From the NCBI RefSeq assembly GCF_003597675.1, contig NZ_CP030827.1:1550001-1614000 (forward strand): DNA of 64,000 bases. Reading direction: 5' to 3'. This DNA is from Neorhizobium sp. NCHU2750. Lineage in GTDB: Bacteria; Pseudomonadota; Alphaproteobacteria; Rhizobiales; Rhizobiaceae. The position numbers and the translations under genes are program-made. Below are positions 53,094 through 62,269 of the stretch, in pieces (the first letter of the stretch is position 1; the number at the start of each line of letters is the position of its first letter). The notes beneath the pieces are model-generated. The model was given only the letters and a program-made list of their open reading frames with translations, was not told where the DNA came from and did no database searches.

Positions 53094-54413
53094 ATGGCAG
53101 ACGCCCTCAAAGTCGGCATTGCGGGTCTTGGAACCGTGGGTGCCTCGCTGGTCAAGATCATTCAGTCGCGCGCCAATGAACTGGCGGTTACCTGCGGCCG
53201 TCCGATCGAGATTACCGCGATTACCGCACGCGACCGCAACCGTGACCGCGGCTTCGACATGTCCGGCATGGCCTGGTTCGAAACCCCGGAAAAACTTGCC
53301 GCCGAAGCCGATATCGATGTCTTCGTCGAACTGATGGGCGGCGCGACGGGCTCCGCCGCCGATTCCGTCAGGATTGCGCTGGAGCGCGGTCTCCATGTGG
53401 TGACGGCCAACAAGGCGCTTCTGGCTGCCTCCGGCGTCGAGCTTGCCACGATTGCCGAAGAAAAGGGCGCGCTTCTGAATTTCGAAGCGGCGGTGGCGGG
53501 CGGCATTCCGGTCATCAAGGCGCTGCGCGAAAGCCTGACGGGCAACACCGTGTCGCGCGTCTACGGCATCATGAACGGCACCTGCAACTACATCCTCACC
53601 AAGATGGAGAAGGAAGGCCTTTCCTTTGCCGATTGCCTGAAGGAAGCCCAGCGCCTCGGTTATGCCGAAGCCGACCCGGCCTTCGACATCGAGGGCAATG
53701 ACACTGCCCACAAGCTCGCCATCCTGACGACGCTCGCCTTCGGTACCGAGATCGCCGCCGACGAGATCTATCTCGAAGGCATCACCAACATCTCGATCGA
53801 CGACATCCACGCTGCATCCGATCTCGGCTACCGCATCAAGCTCCTGGGCGTTGCCCAGCGCACCGAAAGCGGCATCGAGCAGCGCGTTCATCCGACCATG
53901 GTGCCGCATGACAGCGTCATCGCCCAGGTCGACGGCGTCACCAATGCGGTCGCGATCGAATCCGATATTCTCGGTGAACTCCTGATGGTCGGTCCCGGCG
54001 CCGGCGGCAATGCCACCGCTTCCGCCGTGCTTGGCGACATCGCCGATATTGCCAAGAGCCAGCCCGGCGCCCAGCGCGTCCCGGTCCTCGGCACCCCGGC
54101 CGTGGCACTCGCTCCCTACCGCAAGGCCCGCATGCGCAGCCACGAGGGCGGATATTTCATCCGCCTGACGGTCGCAGACCGGACCGGCGTCTTCGCCAGC
54201 GTCGCCGCCCGCATGGCCGAGAACGGCATTTCGCTCGAATCGATCGTTCAGCGTCCCAAGCCTGCCCAGACGGATGGCTCAAAGACGATCATCCTCGTCA
54301 CCCATGCCACGACCGAGGCATCGATTCGCAAGGCGGTCGAGGGCATCAAGCAGGAAACCTATCTCGTCGGCGAGCCTCAGGTCATCCGCATCGAGCGTCC
54401 AAAGGCACTCTGA
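53094..54413 (+). CDS. hom: Homoserine dehydrogenase
   Basis: 439 residues. Reduces aspartate semialdehyde to homoserine for threonine and methionine synthesis. NAD(P)-binding motif GLGTVGASL at about 10-18; the catalytic-domain signature AVAGGIPVIKALRESL and GIMNGTCNYILTKME are present; a C-terminal ACT domain (about 350-430, YFIRLTVADRTGVFASVAARMAENGI) suggests threonine feedback control. Length is typical. Confidence 0.96.
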   Translation: MADALKVGIAGLGTVGASLVKIIQSRANELAVTCGRPIEITAITARDRNRDRGFDMSGMAWFETPEKLAAEADIDVFVELMGGATGSAADSVRIALERGLHVVTANKALLAASGVELATIAEEKGALLNFEAAVAGGIPVIKALRESLTGNTVSRVYGIMNGTCNYILTKMEKEGLSFADCLKEAQRLGYAEADPAFDIEGNDTAHKLAILTTLAFGTEIAADEIYLEGITNISIDDIHAASDLGYRIKLLGVAQRTESGIEQRVHPTMVPHDSVIAQVDGVTNAVAIESDILGELLMVGPGAGGNATASAVLGDIADIAKSQPGAQRVPVLGTPAVALAPYRKARMRSHEGGYFIRLTVADRTGVFASVAARMAENGISLESIVQRPKPAQTDGSKTIILVTHATTEASIRKAVEGIKQETYLVGEPQVIRIERPKAL

Positions 54414-54550
54414 GGCGACGTCTCGCGAGGCGTTATATCAGTAGTTGTGCAGAAAAGTTGCTTTGCGACGATTCGGTGACTGGTCTGTGACGACAAATCG
54501 CCCTACACTTTCTCCTGTAAGTCACCATCGCAGGAGGAGGCGTTTGCGTG
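54414..54550. other. Intergenic region
   Basis: About 137 bases with an AGGAGGAGG ribosome site at its right end for the small membrane protein gene. No gene seen. Confidence 0.5.
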
Positions 54551-54763
54551 ATGTCTATTGAACTGAGTGAAAACAGCTATGGTCACCCGGAAGTGCGTGG
54601 CGGCAGGCGCGGCAATGTTCCCTATTTGAAACTAGTCTATTCTTCCAATGATGACCTCATCGGTCATGATGACGGCGAACCCGAAAGCGTGGGTTCCTTC
54701 GTTGTCGCCATTCTTGCCTTCGCATCGGTCTCGATGTTTGCCGCAATCTGGTTTCTGATCTGA
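54551..54763 (+). CDS. Small tail-anchored membrane protein
   Basis: 70 residues. A polar N-terminal part and one C-terminal transmembrane helix (about 48-70, SFVVAILAFASVSMFAAIWFLI). Preceded by a strong AGGAGGAGG site, though 12-15 bases away. Function unknown. It stands where glpX is found between hom and recJ in several rhizobia. Confidence 0.6.
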   Translation: MSIELSENSYGHPEVRGGRRGNVPYLKLVYSSNDDLIGHDDGEPESVGSFVVAILAFASVSMFAAIWFLI

Positions 54764-54831
54764 AATCGGTGGCGGGCGGCTTCCGCTTGAAAGCATTTCC
54801 GGTTCTGCGCGTCCTCGGCTAAGGATAGCCG

Positions 54832-56664
54832 ATGACGACAAAGACCTTTTCAAGCCTGACGCCGCCCGAACCCGCCGATCCGATCCAGCGCGCCTTTCTC
54901 GGCGTGGAACGTTCGGCCTCCGGGCAGCGGTGGATTTCGCGCCTCGACCAGGCGGCGCAGAACCGTGCGTTGGCCATGGCGCAGGTTCACGGCATCCCTG
55001 AAATCGTTGCCCGCGTCCTTGCAGGCCGCGGCGTGCCGCTCGATGATGCGCCGGCCTTTCTCGATCCGACCATCCGTTCACTGATGCCGGACCCTTTGAC
55101 GCTGACCGATTGCCACAAGGCCGCCGCGCGTCTGGCAGAAGCCATCGGCAAGCGCGAACGCGTGGCGATCTTCGGCGATTACGACGTCGACGGCGCGTCG
55201 TCCTCGGCACTGCTCTATCGTTTCCTCAAGCATTTCGACATCGATGCGGAGATCTATATTCCCGACCGCATTTTCGAAGGCTACGGCCCGAATGTCGCGG
55301 CCATGGAGCAGTTGATCGAGCGCGGCGCGAACCTGATCGTCACGGTCGATTGTGGCTCGACCAGCCACGAATCGCTTAGCGCTGCAGCGGAGAAGGGCTG
55401 TGATGTGGTGGTCATCGATCACCACCAGATGGGAACGGAACTGCCGAGGGCGGTGGCCCTGGTCAATCCCAATCGCGAGGACGATCTTTCGGGGCAGGGG
55501 CATCTCTGTGCCGCCGGCGTCGTCTTCCTCGTGCTTGTCGCCACCGCCCGCCTGCTGCGCGAGGCAGGTGACCGGCGCGCAGCAAGTCTCGATCTTCTGT
55601 CCTGGATCGATCTCGTGGCGCTTGCCACCGTCTGCGATGTCGTGCCCCTCAAGGGTTTGAACCGCGCCTATGTGGTCAAGGGGCTGATTGCCGCCCGCCA
55701 CATGACCAATGTCGGCCTTGCGGCACTGTTCAAGAAGGCCGGCCTTTCCGGACCGGTGACGCCCTATCATTTCGGCTTTCTCATCGGCCCGCGCATCAAT
55801 GCCGGTGGCCGCATCAGCGATGCGGCACTTGGCAGCCGGTTGCTGACACTGGATGACGACGTCAAGGCCGAGGAGATCGCCGCGCGTCTCGATGAACTCA
55901 ATCGCGAACGCCAGGCGATGGAGGCCGCCATGCTGGCCGAGGCGGAGGCGGAAGTGATCGCCGAGTATGGCGACGGGGAGGGCGCCAATGTCATCCTCAC
56001 CGCCCATGACGGCTGGCATCCGGGCATTGTCGGGCTTCTCGCCGCCCGGCTGAAGGAAAAATTCAAGCGGCCCGCCTTTGCAATCGCCTTCGACGCCATG
56101 GGAAAAGGCACCGGCTCCGGCCGCTCGATCAACGGCTTCGACATGGGCCAGATGGTGCGCGCCGCAGTCGGCGAAGGCCTGCTCGTCAAGGGCGGCGGCC
56201 ACGCCATGGCGGCCGGCCTGACGGTGGAGCGGGCAAAGCTCGGCCCGCTACGCGCCTTTTTCGAGGAAAGCGCTGCAAGCCGCGTCCCGCAGCTCGTCTC
56301 CAGTCATTCGCTGAAGATCGACGGGGCGCTTTCGGCCTCCGGTGCCACGCTCGAACTCTACGATCAGCTTGAAAAGGCCGGCCCCTACGGCTCGGGACAC
56401 CCGCAGCCGATCTTTGCCCTGCCGTCCCATCGCCTGCGCGATGTCAGGCCGGTCGGCACCGCTCACATCAAGATCACGCTCGAAGCGGCGGATGGTTCGC
56501 GCCTCGACGGCATCGCCTTTCGTGCCATCGACACGCCGCTCGGCAATCTGCTTTTGAATTCCCGCGGCATGCGGATCCATGCCGCCGGCACGCTCAGCGC
56601 AGATTACTGGCAGGGCAGCAGGCGTATGCAGATAAGACTGCTCGATGCCGTCAAGGCGTCCTGA
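54832..56664 (+). CDS. recJ: Single-stranded-DNA exonuclease RecJ
   Basis: 610 residues. DHH-family nuclease acting 5' to 3' in recombination and repair. Motif I is FGDYDVDGASSSALL (about 116-130), motif III VVIDHHQMG (about 196-204), and the DHHA1 region includes HDGWHPGIVGLLAARLKEKF and the GGGHAMAAGL motif. Also GPRINAGGRISDA. All catalytic Asp and His residues are present. Confidence 0.95.
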   Translation: MTTKTFSSLTPPEPADPIQRAFLGVERSASGQRWISRLDQAAQNRALAMAQVHGIPEIVARVLAGRGVPLDDAPAFLDPTIRSLMPDPLTLTDCHKAAARLAEAIGKRERVAIFGDYDVDGASSSALLYRFLKHFDIDAEIYIPDRIFEGYGPNVAAMEQLIERGANLIVTVDCGSTSHESLSAAAEKGCDVVVIDHHQMGTELPRAVALVNPNREDDLSGQGHLCAAGVVFLVLVATARLLREAGDRRAASLDLLSWIDLVALATVCDVVPLKGLNRAYVVKGLIAARHMTNVGLAALFKKAGLSGPVTPYHFGFLIGPRINAGGRISDAALGSRLLTLDDDVKAEEIAARLDELNRERQAMEAAMLAEAEAEVIAEYGDGEGANVILTAHDGWHPGIVGLLAARLKEKFKRPAFAIAFDAMGKGTGSGRSINGFDMGQMVRAAVGEGLLVKGGGHAMAAGLTVERAKLGPLRAFFEESAASRVPQLVSSHSLKIDGALSASGATLELYDQLEKAGPYGSGHPQPIFALPSHRLRDVRPVGTAHIKITLEAADGSRLDGIAFRAIDTPLGNLLLNSRGMRIHAAGTLSADYWQGSRRMQIRLLDAVKAS

Positions 56665-56688
56665 TCGATGGTTTGGAAGAGAAGGAAG

Positions 56689-56763
56689 TGGCACGCCCTA
56701 GGGGAGTCGAACCCCTCTTTTCAGAATGAAAATCTGACGTCCTAACCGATAGACGAAGGGCGC
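56689..56763 (-). tRNA. tRNA-Glu (UUC), copy 1
   Basis: 75 bases with encoded CCA. Anticodon loop TTTTCAT gives UUC; T arm AGGGGTTCGACTCCCCT. A G1-U72 pair closes the acceptor stem. First of four tRNA-Glu genes in 1.3 kb. Confidence 0.93.
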
Positions 56764-56777
56764 GTGCGGTGAGCGCT

Positions 56778-56807
56778 CTATTAGGGGGACGGATTGAAGA
56801 CCGCAAG
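56778..56807 (-). promoter_or_regulatory. Promoter of tRNA-Glu copy 1
   Basis: Minus strand CTTGCG (56807-56802), 18-base spacer, TAATAG (56783-56778), then a GCGC-rich discriminator. Matches the rhizobial CTTGAC/CTATAT type and the other tRNA-Glu promoters. Confidence 0.6.
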
Positions 56808-56905
56808 CGAAAAATGCGGCAATCCACCTTGAAACCGCAAAAAACATGGTTCCGCAGAGGGGTAATTCCGCAAACGGGAACAATGGCTTGTCGGATCAGC
56901 TAAAG

Positions 56906-56980
56906 TGGCACGCCCTAGGGGAGTTGAACCCCTCTTTACAGAATGAGAATCTGTCGTCCTCACCGATAGACGAAGGGCGC
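56906..56980 (-). tRNA. tRNA-Glu (CUC)
   Basis: 75 bases with CCA. Anticodon loop TTCTCAT gives CUC. D arm has GTGAGG rather than GTTAGG; T arm reads GGTTCAACTCC. Otherwise as the UUC genes. Confidence 0.93.
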
Positions 56981-56994
56981 GTGTTCTCTCGAAG

Positions 56995-57023
56995 AAATAG
57001 GCAATCGCATATCGCCTTGCAAG
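56995..57023 (-). promoter_or_regulatory. Promoter of tRNA-Glu (CUC)
   Basis: Minus strand CTTGCA, 17-base spacer, CTATTT. The spacing differs by one from the UUC promoters. Confidence 0.6.
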
Positions 57024-57065
57024 GGCGCTGCATGCGGCGAAACGACATGATAGTAGAGGGGGAAG

Positions 57066-57140
57066 TGGCACGCCCTAGGGGAGTCGAACCCCTCTTTTCA
57101 GAATGAAAATCTGACGTCCTAACCGATAGACGAAGGGCGC
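57066..57140 (-). tRNA. tRNA-Glu (UUC), copy 2
   Basis: Identical to copy 1 through the mature sequence. Confidence 0.93.
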
Positions 57141-57153
57141 GTGCTGTGGCGCC

Positions 57154-57183
57154 CTTATATGGGCGAGAATCGAAGACCGCAAG
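57154..57183 (-). promoter_or_regulatory. Promoter of tRNA-Glu (UUC) copy 2
   Basis: Minus strand CTTGCG, 18-base spacer, TATAAG, followed by a GGGCGCC discriminator, as expected for a stringently controlled stable-RNA promoter. Confidence 0.65.
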
Positions 57184-57464
57184 CGGAAAAATGCAATTTC
57201 CGCGACTAAGTTTGGAAAAATTCCAGACTTTTGCCGGGATGGATTTTTCCTTTTCGAACAAGGGCTTGAAACGGGGTGAAGCGGCGGCGAAATTGATTCG
57301 GTCTGGCATGTCCGGCCGTCGCGGCCGGTAATCTTGCGCGCCAGAGCGGTAAACCCGATGCCTCTCGAAATCTGACGATCGGCAAAATCCCAACGCAATT
57401 AGGATACCGTTAAGTACTGCAGTCGTAACTGCCCCTGTCTTGAATTTTTAAGGAGATTAGAGGC

Positions 57465-57677
57465 ATGAAGCTTCACATTGCTGCCATCGCCGCCATCGGT
57501 GCCGCTCTCGTATTCGCAGGCCCCGCCGCCGCCCAGCCCGCCAAGAGCAACGTCACCTGCAAGCTGGAGACCACGATCGTCAAGGGCAGGAAGGTCGCCA
57601 GGAAGGTCTGCGCACCGTCGACCCATAAGGCTGCCGTCTCGAAGACGCAGAAGAAGCCGTCCGGCAGAAAGCCCTGA
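57465..57677 (+). CDS. Small secreted basic protein
   Basis: 70 residues: a signal peptide (MKLHIAAIAAIGAALVFAG, cleavage near AAAQP), then a short mature chain with two Cys (TCKLETTIVKGRKVARKVC), possibly a disulfide loop, and a very basic tail. AAGGAG precedes the ATG. It sits between tRNA-Glu copies 2 and 3. Function unknown. Confidence 0.72.
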   Translation: MKLHIAAIAAIGAALVFAGPAAAQPAKSNVTCKLETTIVKGRKVARKVCAPSTHKAAVSKTQKKPSGRKP

Positions 57678-57707
57678 TTGCGGCATGCCCCATTTCTGAC
57701 GACTGGA

Positions 57708-57729
57708 TGACCGGCTGAAAGGCCGGTCA
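57708..57729 (+). terminator. Hairpin after the small secreted protein gene
   Basis: TGACCGGC-TGAAAG-GCCGGTCA, an 8-bp perfect stem followed by TTTC. Confidence 0.7.
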
Positions 57730-57877
57730 TTTCATATCCGCCTAAGCTCTGTGCCCATGATCTCGGCTGCGATGGCCGTGATTCCCGGCCAATACCAGAA
57801 GGCGGCCGGAACGGGCAATGGCAGATCGAGCCCTCAGGCGGCAACCAGCAAAACCGTGGATGAATGGGAGAGGGAAG

Positions 57878-57952
57878 TGGCACGCCCTAGGGGAGTCGAA
57901 CCCCTCTTACCAGAATGAAAATCTGGTGTCCTAACCGATAGACGAAGGGCGC
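57878..57952 (-). tRNA. tRNA-Glu (UUC), copy 3
   Basis: Same as copies 1 and 2 except in the anticodon stem (CCAGA/TCTGG instead of TCAGA/TCTGA), a compensated change. Confidence 0.93.
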
Positions 57953-57969
57953 GAACTCTTCGTGGCGCC

Positions 57970-57999
57970 CTTATAGAGAGGGGATTTATTTCCCGCAAG
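57970..57999 (-). promoter_or_regulatory. Promoter of tRNA-Glu (UUC) copy 3
   Basis: Minus strand CTTGCG, 18-base spacer, TATAAG and a GGGCGCC discriminator, the same as for copy 2. Confidence 0.65.
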
Positions 58000-58074
58000 C
58001 GGCCGGGCGATCTTTTTTGCAAAAAGATGACAGGCCGGCAGCGCCTGTGGAAAACGCAGAAAACGATAGCCTCG

Positions 58075-58713
58075 TCAGCACCTTATCATGTTGCCATTGG
58101 CGTCGTTGCCGCAGGCGACCGGCGTTCCGGTGCTGAACACGCTGCGCGCCATAGCATTCACGCCGGGCGCGGAAACCGCTGCGGCAGGCGCGGCGGGTTG
58201 GGCCGGATAGGGAGAATCGAGCGCTGTGGTCGACGTGCTGTGAGCGGGCATGGGAGGCATTGCCGGGCCCGGGCCGGCAGCCGCGAAGATGCTCGTATTG
58301 CCGGCGCGAACATCGGTCGGCTCCGTCACCACGCCGGCCATGGACGGGGGCGTGGCTTGAGCCATGGATTGGCCCATCGATGGGGTGGACGACGAATAGG
58401 TCTGCGTCAGCGCATTCTGAGCCGGTTTTCCGTTGGCCGCCGGCCGCGCCGGCGATGTGAACAGGCCGGTTTGGGTGGGCTTGCGGGCATGCGCGGTCGT
58501 CACCATCGGGTCGATATAGCCTGTGGCCGTGCCGGACGTCGGCGCTGTGGGGAAGCCGGCGAGAAGGTTCGTTGCATCCTCGGCTGTCTCCGGCTCGCTC
58601 TTCTTGTGCAGGAAAGCGACCTTGTTGAAGGTCGCGCAGCCGCCAAGCAATGAGATGCACACGCCTGCAACGACCGCCTGTCTGGCGACCATGGCAAGGG
58701 TGGAACGGGACAT
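58075..58713 (-). CDS. Ala/Pro/Ser-rich lipoprotein
   Basis: 212 residues. Lipobox SLLGGC at about 22-27. After a short charged part the chain is low-complexity, rich in Ala, Pro, Ser and Thr, ending ACGNDANGNMIRC. No domain recognised; probably an envelope lipoprotein. The ATG at 58713 gives a normal signal; a 28-residue upstream extension was rejected. Confidence 0.68.
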   Translation of the reverse strand: MSRSTLAMVARQAVVAGVCISLLGGCATFNKVAFLHKKSEPETAEDATNLLAGFPTAPTSGTATGYIDPMVTTAHARKPTQTGLFTSPARPAANGKPAQNALTQTYSSSTPSMGQSMAQATPPSMAGVVTEPTDVRAGNTSIFAAAGPGPAMPPMPAHSTSTTALDSPYPAQPAAPAAAVSAPGVNAMARSVFSTGTPVACGNDANGNMIRC

Positions 58714-58871
58714 GCGGATGGATGTGGTGGTCAACGCCTTGGCCTTTCCGGCTGGTAATGCAGACTGAAGCCGCGATTCGTGTGGCTGAAGCATCACCTG
58801 GAAAGCTTGCGCCAGGCGGGACGGATCACCGCAAGGCCGGCGGCGCTCGGATGCGCCGCCGTCAGGATAAA

Positions 58872-59312
58872 TTACCAGCTGCCGATATTCGGCGCGGATG
58901 CCCAGGGCTCGGCGATCGGCAGGCTTTCACCCTTCTGCAGGATTTCGAACGAGATGCCGTCTGGCGAGCGGACGAAGGCCATGCGACCTTCGCGCGGCGG
59001 GCGGTTGATGGTGATGCCGTTCTTTTGAAGATGGGCGCAATAGTCATAGATATTGTCGACTTCATAGGCGAGGTGGCCGAAATTGCGCCCGCCGGTATAG
59101 TCCTCGGTATCCCAGTTATAGGTGAGTTCGAGGCATGGCGCCTGTGTCTGTCTCGCCTTGTCGACATCCTCGCTGGCAGCCAGGAAGACGAGGGTGAAAC
59201 GACCCTTCTCGTTTTCAATCCGGCGGATTTCCTGCAGGCCGAGCAGGGTCGTGTAGAAATGCAGCGATGCGTCCAGGTCTTTCACCCGGACCATGGTATG
59301 GAGGTAACGCAT
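58872..59312 (-). CDS. gloA: Lactoylglutathione lyase (glyoxalase I)
   Basis: 146 residues, VOC fold. Converts the methylglyoxal-glutathione hemithioacetal to lactoylglutathione. Metal ligands: His5 (MRYLHTMVRV), Glu in LELTYNW, His in FGHLAYEV, Glu in GISFEILQ. Length and spacing match E. coli GloA (Ni-type). The ATG at 59312 fits the family; upstream in-frame residues do not. Confidence 0.95.
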   Translation of the reverse strand: MRYLHTMVRVKDLDASLHFYTTLLGLQEIRRIENEKGRFTLVFLAASEDVDKARQTQAPCLELTYNWDTEDYTGGRNFGHLAYEVDNIYDYCAHLQKNGITINRPPREGRMAFVRSPDGISFEILQKGESLPIAEPWASAPNIGSW

Positions 59313-59507
59313 ATCAAGCCTCTGTTCTAAGCAATGTTTCCACCCGGGATATGGAACAGGCGCCAGCCTCGAGCAAGCCACCGCGAATAGAAAGAGAGTG
59401 AATAAGAAGAACACGAGACTTGCGCTGGACGGTTGGCGCGATGTTAATCTATCTTCTAAGAATCAGTTAACCGTCATGTGCGACGCGTAACCGAGGGGCC
59501 GGTTGAT

Positions 59508-60086
59508 ATGGCAGACAGAATGTCATCGAAGGACATTGCCAGCTTCGAAGAGCTTGCAGGCGAACCGGTCGACCTGATCGAGATCACCGGCGTCGTCAAA
59601 TGGTTTGACGTCGCCAAGGGTTTCGGTTTCATCGTCCCGGACAACGGCATGCAGGATGTGCTTCTGCACGTCACCTGCCTGCGCCGTGATGGATACCAGA
59701 CCATTCTGGAAGGCACCCGCATCGTCGCGATGATCCAGCGGCGCGATCGCGGCTATCAGGCCTTCCGCATCCTCTCCATGGATCAGTCGACGGCGGTCCA
59801 TCCTTCCTTGCTTCCGCCGGTGCGCACCCATGTGCAGGTCACCGCGACGAGCGGGCTGGAACGGGCGCTGGTCAAATGGTTCAACCGCACCAAGGGTTTT
59901 GGCTTCCTGACGCGCGGCGAGGGCACCGAGGATATTTTCGTCCACATGGAAACCCTGCGCCGTTTCGGCCTGACCGAACTGCGTCCGGGCCAGGTCGTGC
60001 TCGTCCGCTACGGACCCGGCGACAAGGGCCTGATGGCTGCCGAGATCCATCCCGATAACGTCGCCCCCGCAAGCCGGTCGCACTGA
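59508..60086 (+). CDS. Double cold-shock-domain protein
   Basis: 192 residues with two cold-shock domains. Domain 1 (about 25-92) has [17 protein letters not shown] and VLLHVTCL; domain 2 (about 118-185) has [30 protein letters not shown]. The aromatic RNP motifs are intact, so it should bind single-stranded RNA or DNA. Two-domain CSPs are common in Rhizobiaceae. Its stop overlaps the DUF192 start (TGATG). Confidence 0.9.
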   Translation: MADRMSSKDIASFEELAGEPVDLIEITGVVKWFDVAKGFGFIVPDNGMQDVLLHVTCLRRDGYQTILEGTRIVAMIQRRDRGYQAFRILSMDQSTAVHPSLLPPVRTHVQVTATSGLERALVKWFNRTKGFGFLTRGEGTEDIFVHMETLRRFGLTELRPGQVVLVRYGPGDKGLMAAEIHPDNVAPASRSH

Positions 60087-60604
60087 TGTCAACCTTGGTT
60101 TCGTCGATGACGCGTGTCCTGTCGCTTCGGGCTGCCGTAAAGGGCGCGCTCATGGCGATGTTCGTTCTCTTCGCAGCGGCGGCCTCCGCCCAGCAGGCGA
60201 CCGACAATGTCGTCTTTCCGAAAGCCGAACTGACCATCCGCACCGCGGCGGGCAAGAGCTATCCCTTCTCGATCGAACTGGCGCTTGATGATCAGCACCG
60301 CGAATACGGGCTGATGTTCCGCAAACAGATGGACCCTGACCACGGCATGCTGTTCGATTTCGGCGGCGCGCGGCAAGTATCGATGTGGATGGAAAACACC
60401 GTCCTTGCGCTTGATATGGTCTTCATCCAGGCGGACGGCCGGATTTCCCACATCAAGGAAAATGCCGTTCCCTTCTCCCGCGACATCATCGATTCGCATG
60501 GCGAGGTCAGCTACGTGCTGGAACTCAACGCCGGCCGCACCAAGGCCCTCGGCATCAAGGTCGGCGACAAGGTCATCGGCAAGCCGCTGAAAAACGCCGG
60601 CTGA
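60086..60604 (+). CDS. DUF192 family secreted protein
   Basis: 172 residues. A signal peptide (hydrophobic about 15-35, ending AAAASAQQ) and a DUF192 domain with MFRKQMDPDHGMLFDFGG, VSMWMENTVLALDMVFI and VLELNAGRTKALGIKVGD. Family function is not established. Coupled to the cold-shock gene by TGATG overlap. Confidence 0.88.
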   Translation: MSTLVSSMTRVLSLRAAVKGALMAMFVLFAAAASAQQATDNVVFPKAELTIRTAAGKSYPFSIELALDDQHREYGLMFRKQMDPDHGMLFDFGGARQVSMWMENTVLALDMVFIQADGRISHIKENAVPFSRDIIDSHGEVSYVLELNAGRTKALGIKVGDKVIGKPLKNAG

Positions 60605-60616
60605 GTCGCGGCCGGG

Positions 60617-61417
60617 TTGGCAATACCCGCATTGAACGACGCTTTTGGCAATGTGATCGATTTGTCTCTAGTGCATGAGCGATGGGCGCATAAGGCGGCA
60701 GTGTATTCAACGGCGGTATTCTTCGTGCCAAATGTCACACTTCAAGAGATAACAGGCTTCGCGGCGCTCTGTTTTAGTCTCGCTGTAAGTTTTTACGTCA
60801 TTGAGGCGTCTGGATATTTCAGTGTTGTTGGTCCGGAATTTATTGGAATTTACTTCGATGACAACCTAATCGCCGGCGTGGTGGAGGTTTTGCCAACTAT
60901 ATCTCTTGTATTGTGTTTGATTTTTCTATTTTCTAATTTTGTTTATTCGAATTTTGAGAAGAGAGGAAAAGAGCGGAATCTCTTGCAGATACTTTGGTGG
61001 TCTGACTGGGGGATCGGAATTCTATTCTCTCTTGCTATATTTTTCCCTAGTGAGCGGGATTTTTTGCCAATAAAGGTGATTGCGTATTATTTGAATGCTA
61101 TGGTCCTTCTCGGGATTTGCTACATTCAAATTTTTAGATTTGATGTTGTTCGTTGGTCCAACGTGGCGATTACTATATTTATTTGGTATACGGCAATTTA
61201 TCAAGGCGGACGAGCAAGTGCAGTTTTAGATCTTGCGAAGGCGGAACCTAGGTTCTTTATCTCAACCGCTGAGAGAGACTACGCGAACGCTGTAATATTG
61301 AGGGCCACCGCGAAGGGCGTAATCATTCATTCTGGAACGGATGTGATCTTTTATCGCGCGGAAGACATAAAGCGAATAGGACGCCCCATCGGTGACATCA
61401 AGATTATGAAACCGTGA
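60617..61417 (+). CDS. AT-rich islet gene 1: multi-span membrane protein
   Basis: 266 residues. About five transmembrane segments between 45 and 205, then a soluble C-terminal part (ISTAERDYANAVILRATAKGVIIHSGTDVIFYRAEDIKRIG). Codon use is far more A/T-rich than the neighbours, a sign of transfer. Start uncertain because the first 40 residues are partly host-like GC content. No known family recognised; the two-gene membrane set could be a defence or exclusion module, which is unproven. Confidence 0.6.
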   Translation: MAIPALNDAFGNVIDLSLVHERWAHKAAVYSTAVFFVPNVTLQEITGFAALCFSLAVSFYVIEASGYFSVVGPEFIGIYFDDNLIAGVVEVLPTISLVLCLIFLFSNFVYSNFEKRGKERNLLQILWWSDWGIGILFSLAIFFPSERDFLPIKVIAYYLNAMVLLGICYIQIFRFDVVRWSNVAITIFIWYTAIYQGGRASAVLDLAKAEPRFFISTAERDYANAVILRATAKGVIIHSGTDVIFYRAEDIKRIGRPIGDIKIMKP

Positions 61418-61433
61418 GCCTGTTGGGGAGTTT

Positions 61434-62009
61434 ATGAAGGACGCGCATTTTAATTGGGTGGCGTTGATTGTCATACCGCTGGTCACGGCTGCGTTGTCTG
61501 TCGGCTCAACATATTTACTTCAAAATTCCGCCGCTTCGTTTGAGAAGTTTAAGTTTGCGAGTGAACTTATGCGAGACGATAAGGCATCTAGTACGGAGTT
61601 GGAATGGGCAACACAGACGGTAGCCAGTTACTACGTGCAAGATCGTCCAACTGGATGGAGTAACACGGAACTACAAAACTTTTTCCGCGCAGTTGCATTG
61701 CGATACCTCGCGCAAAATAAGAGCTTATATTGCATAAAGCCCGATATATCGTTTTTAGATGATGTTCAGGGAAAGCAACTTGATCATCTGAGAAAAATGA
61801 TCGACGGATATCGAAGTCTCAACCTAAGAAAGTTGGATGACGAGTCGCAGGAGAAATTCTTTAGAAGTTTGTCATTAAGCTTCGATTTCGCCAACGCCAA
61901 TATCGCTAACATCAATAAGTATGTGAAGGATTTGTGTGATGGCTTTGAGCAAACTCGCAAAGTCGAGATACCGGATTTTAAAGGGCTGAATATTGATGGC
62001 TTAAAATAG
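61434..62009 (+). CDS. AT-rich islet gene 2: membrane-anchored helical protein
   Basis: 191 residues. One N-terminal transmembrane helix (about 8-30, WVALIVIPLVTAALSVGSTYLL), then a helical cytoplasmic or periplasmic domain with ASSTELEWATQTVASYYVQD. Follows gene 1 by 16 bases with a TGTTGGGGAG ribosome site, so the two form an operon. Composition is A/T-rich like gene 1. Confidence 0.6.
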   Translation: MKDAHFNWVALIVIPLVTAALSVGSTYLLQNSAASFEKFKFASELMRDDKASSTELEWATQTVASYYVQDRPTGWSNTELQNFFRAVALRYLAQNKSLYCIKPDISFLDDVQGKQLDHLRKMIDGYRSLNLRKLDDESQEKFFRSLSLSFDFANANIANINKYVKDLCDGFEQTRKVEIPDFKGLNIDGLK

Positions 62010-62010
62010 G

Positions 62011-62269
62011 CCGAAGTCAGATCTTGAGTTTCTAAACGGTGATAATCATGGTCACCTTCGGTCGCGCGCGCCTCCTTGCGGCGAACACCGACCATCAATA
62101 ACTGGTCGTAGTCGGTGAATTCATAGCGTAGGTGGCTCTGCATCGTGACGTCAACTGCTGCTTCGATGGACGCGCCGCGCCAACTCTTTGGCACGGTGCA
62201 ACGGGTGGCGAAATAGACAACGGCAATCTCGGGGCAGCCGGGAAGCTCCGTGCGTATGAAATACTCCAC
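62011..62269 (-). pseudogene. Possible truncated host gene beside the islet
   Basis: A GC-rich, host-like minus-strand frame begins at a GTG at 62269 (GTG GAG TAT TTC) and continues to about 62011, where it runs into the AT-rich islet and becomes the shadow of gene 2. It may be the start of a host gene cut by insertion. Not recognised; low confidence. Confidence 0.28.

Noticed and set aside
51753..54143. 796-residue open frame antisense to the aminotransferase and hom genes
   Set aside because: Shadow frame; both plus-strand genes are well conserved enzymes.
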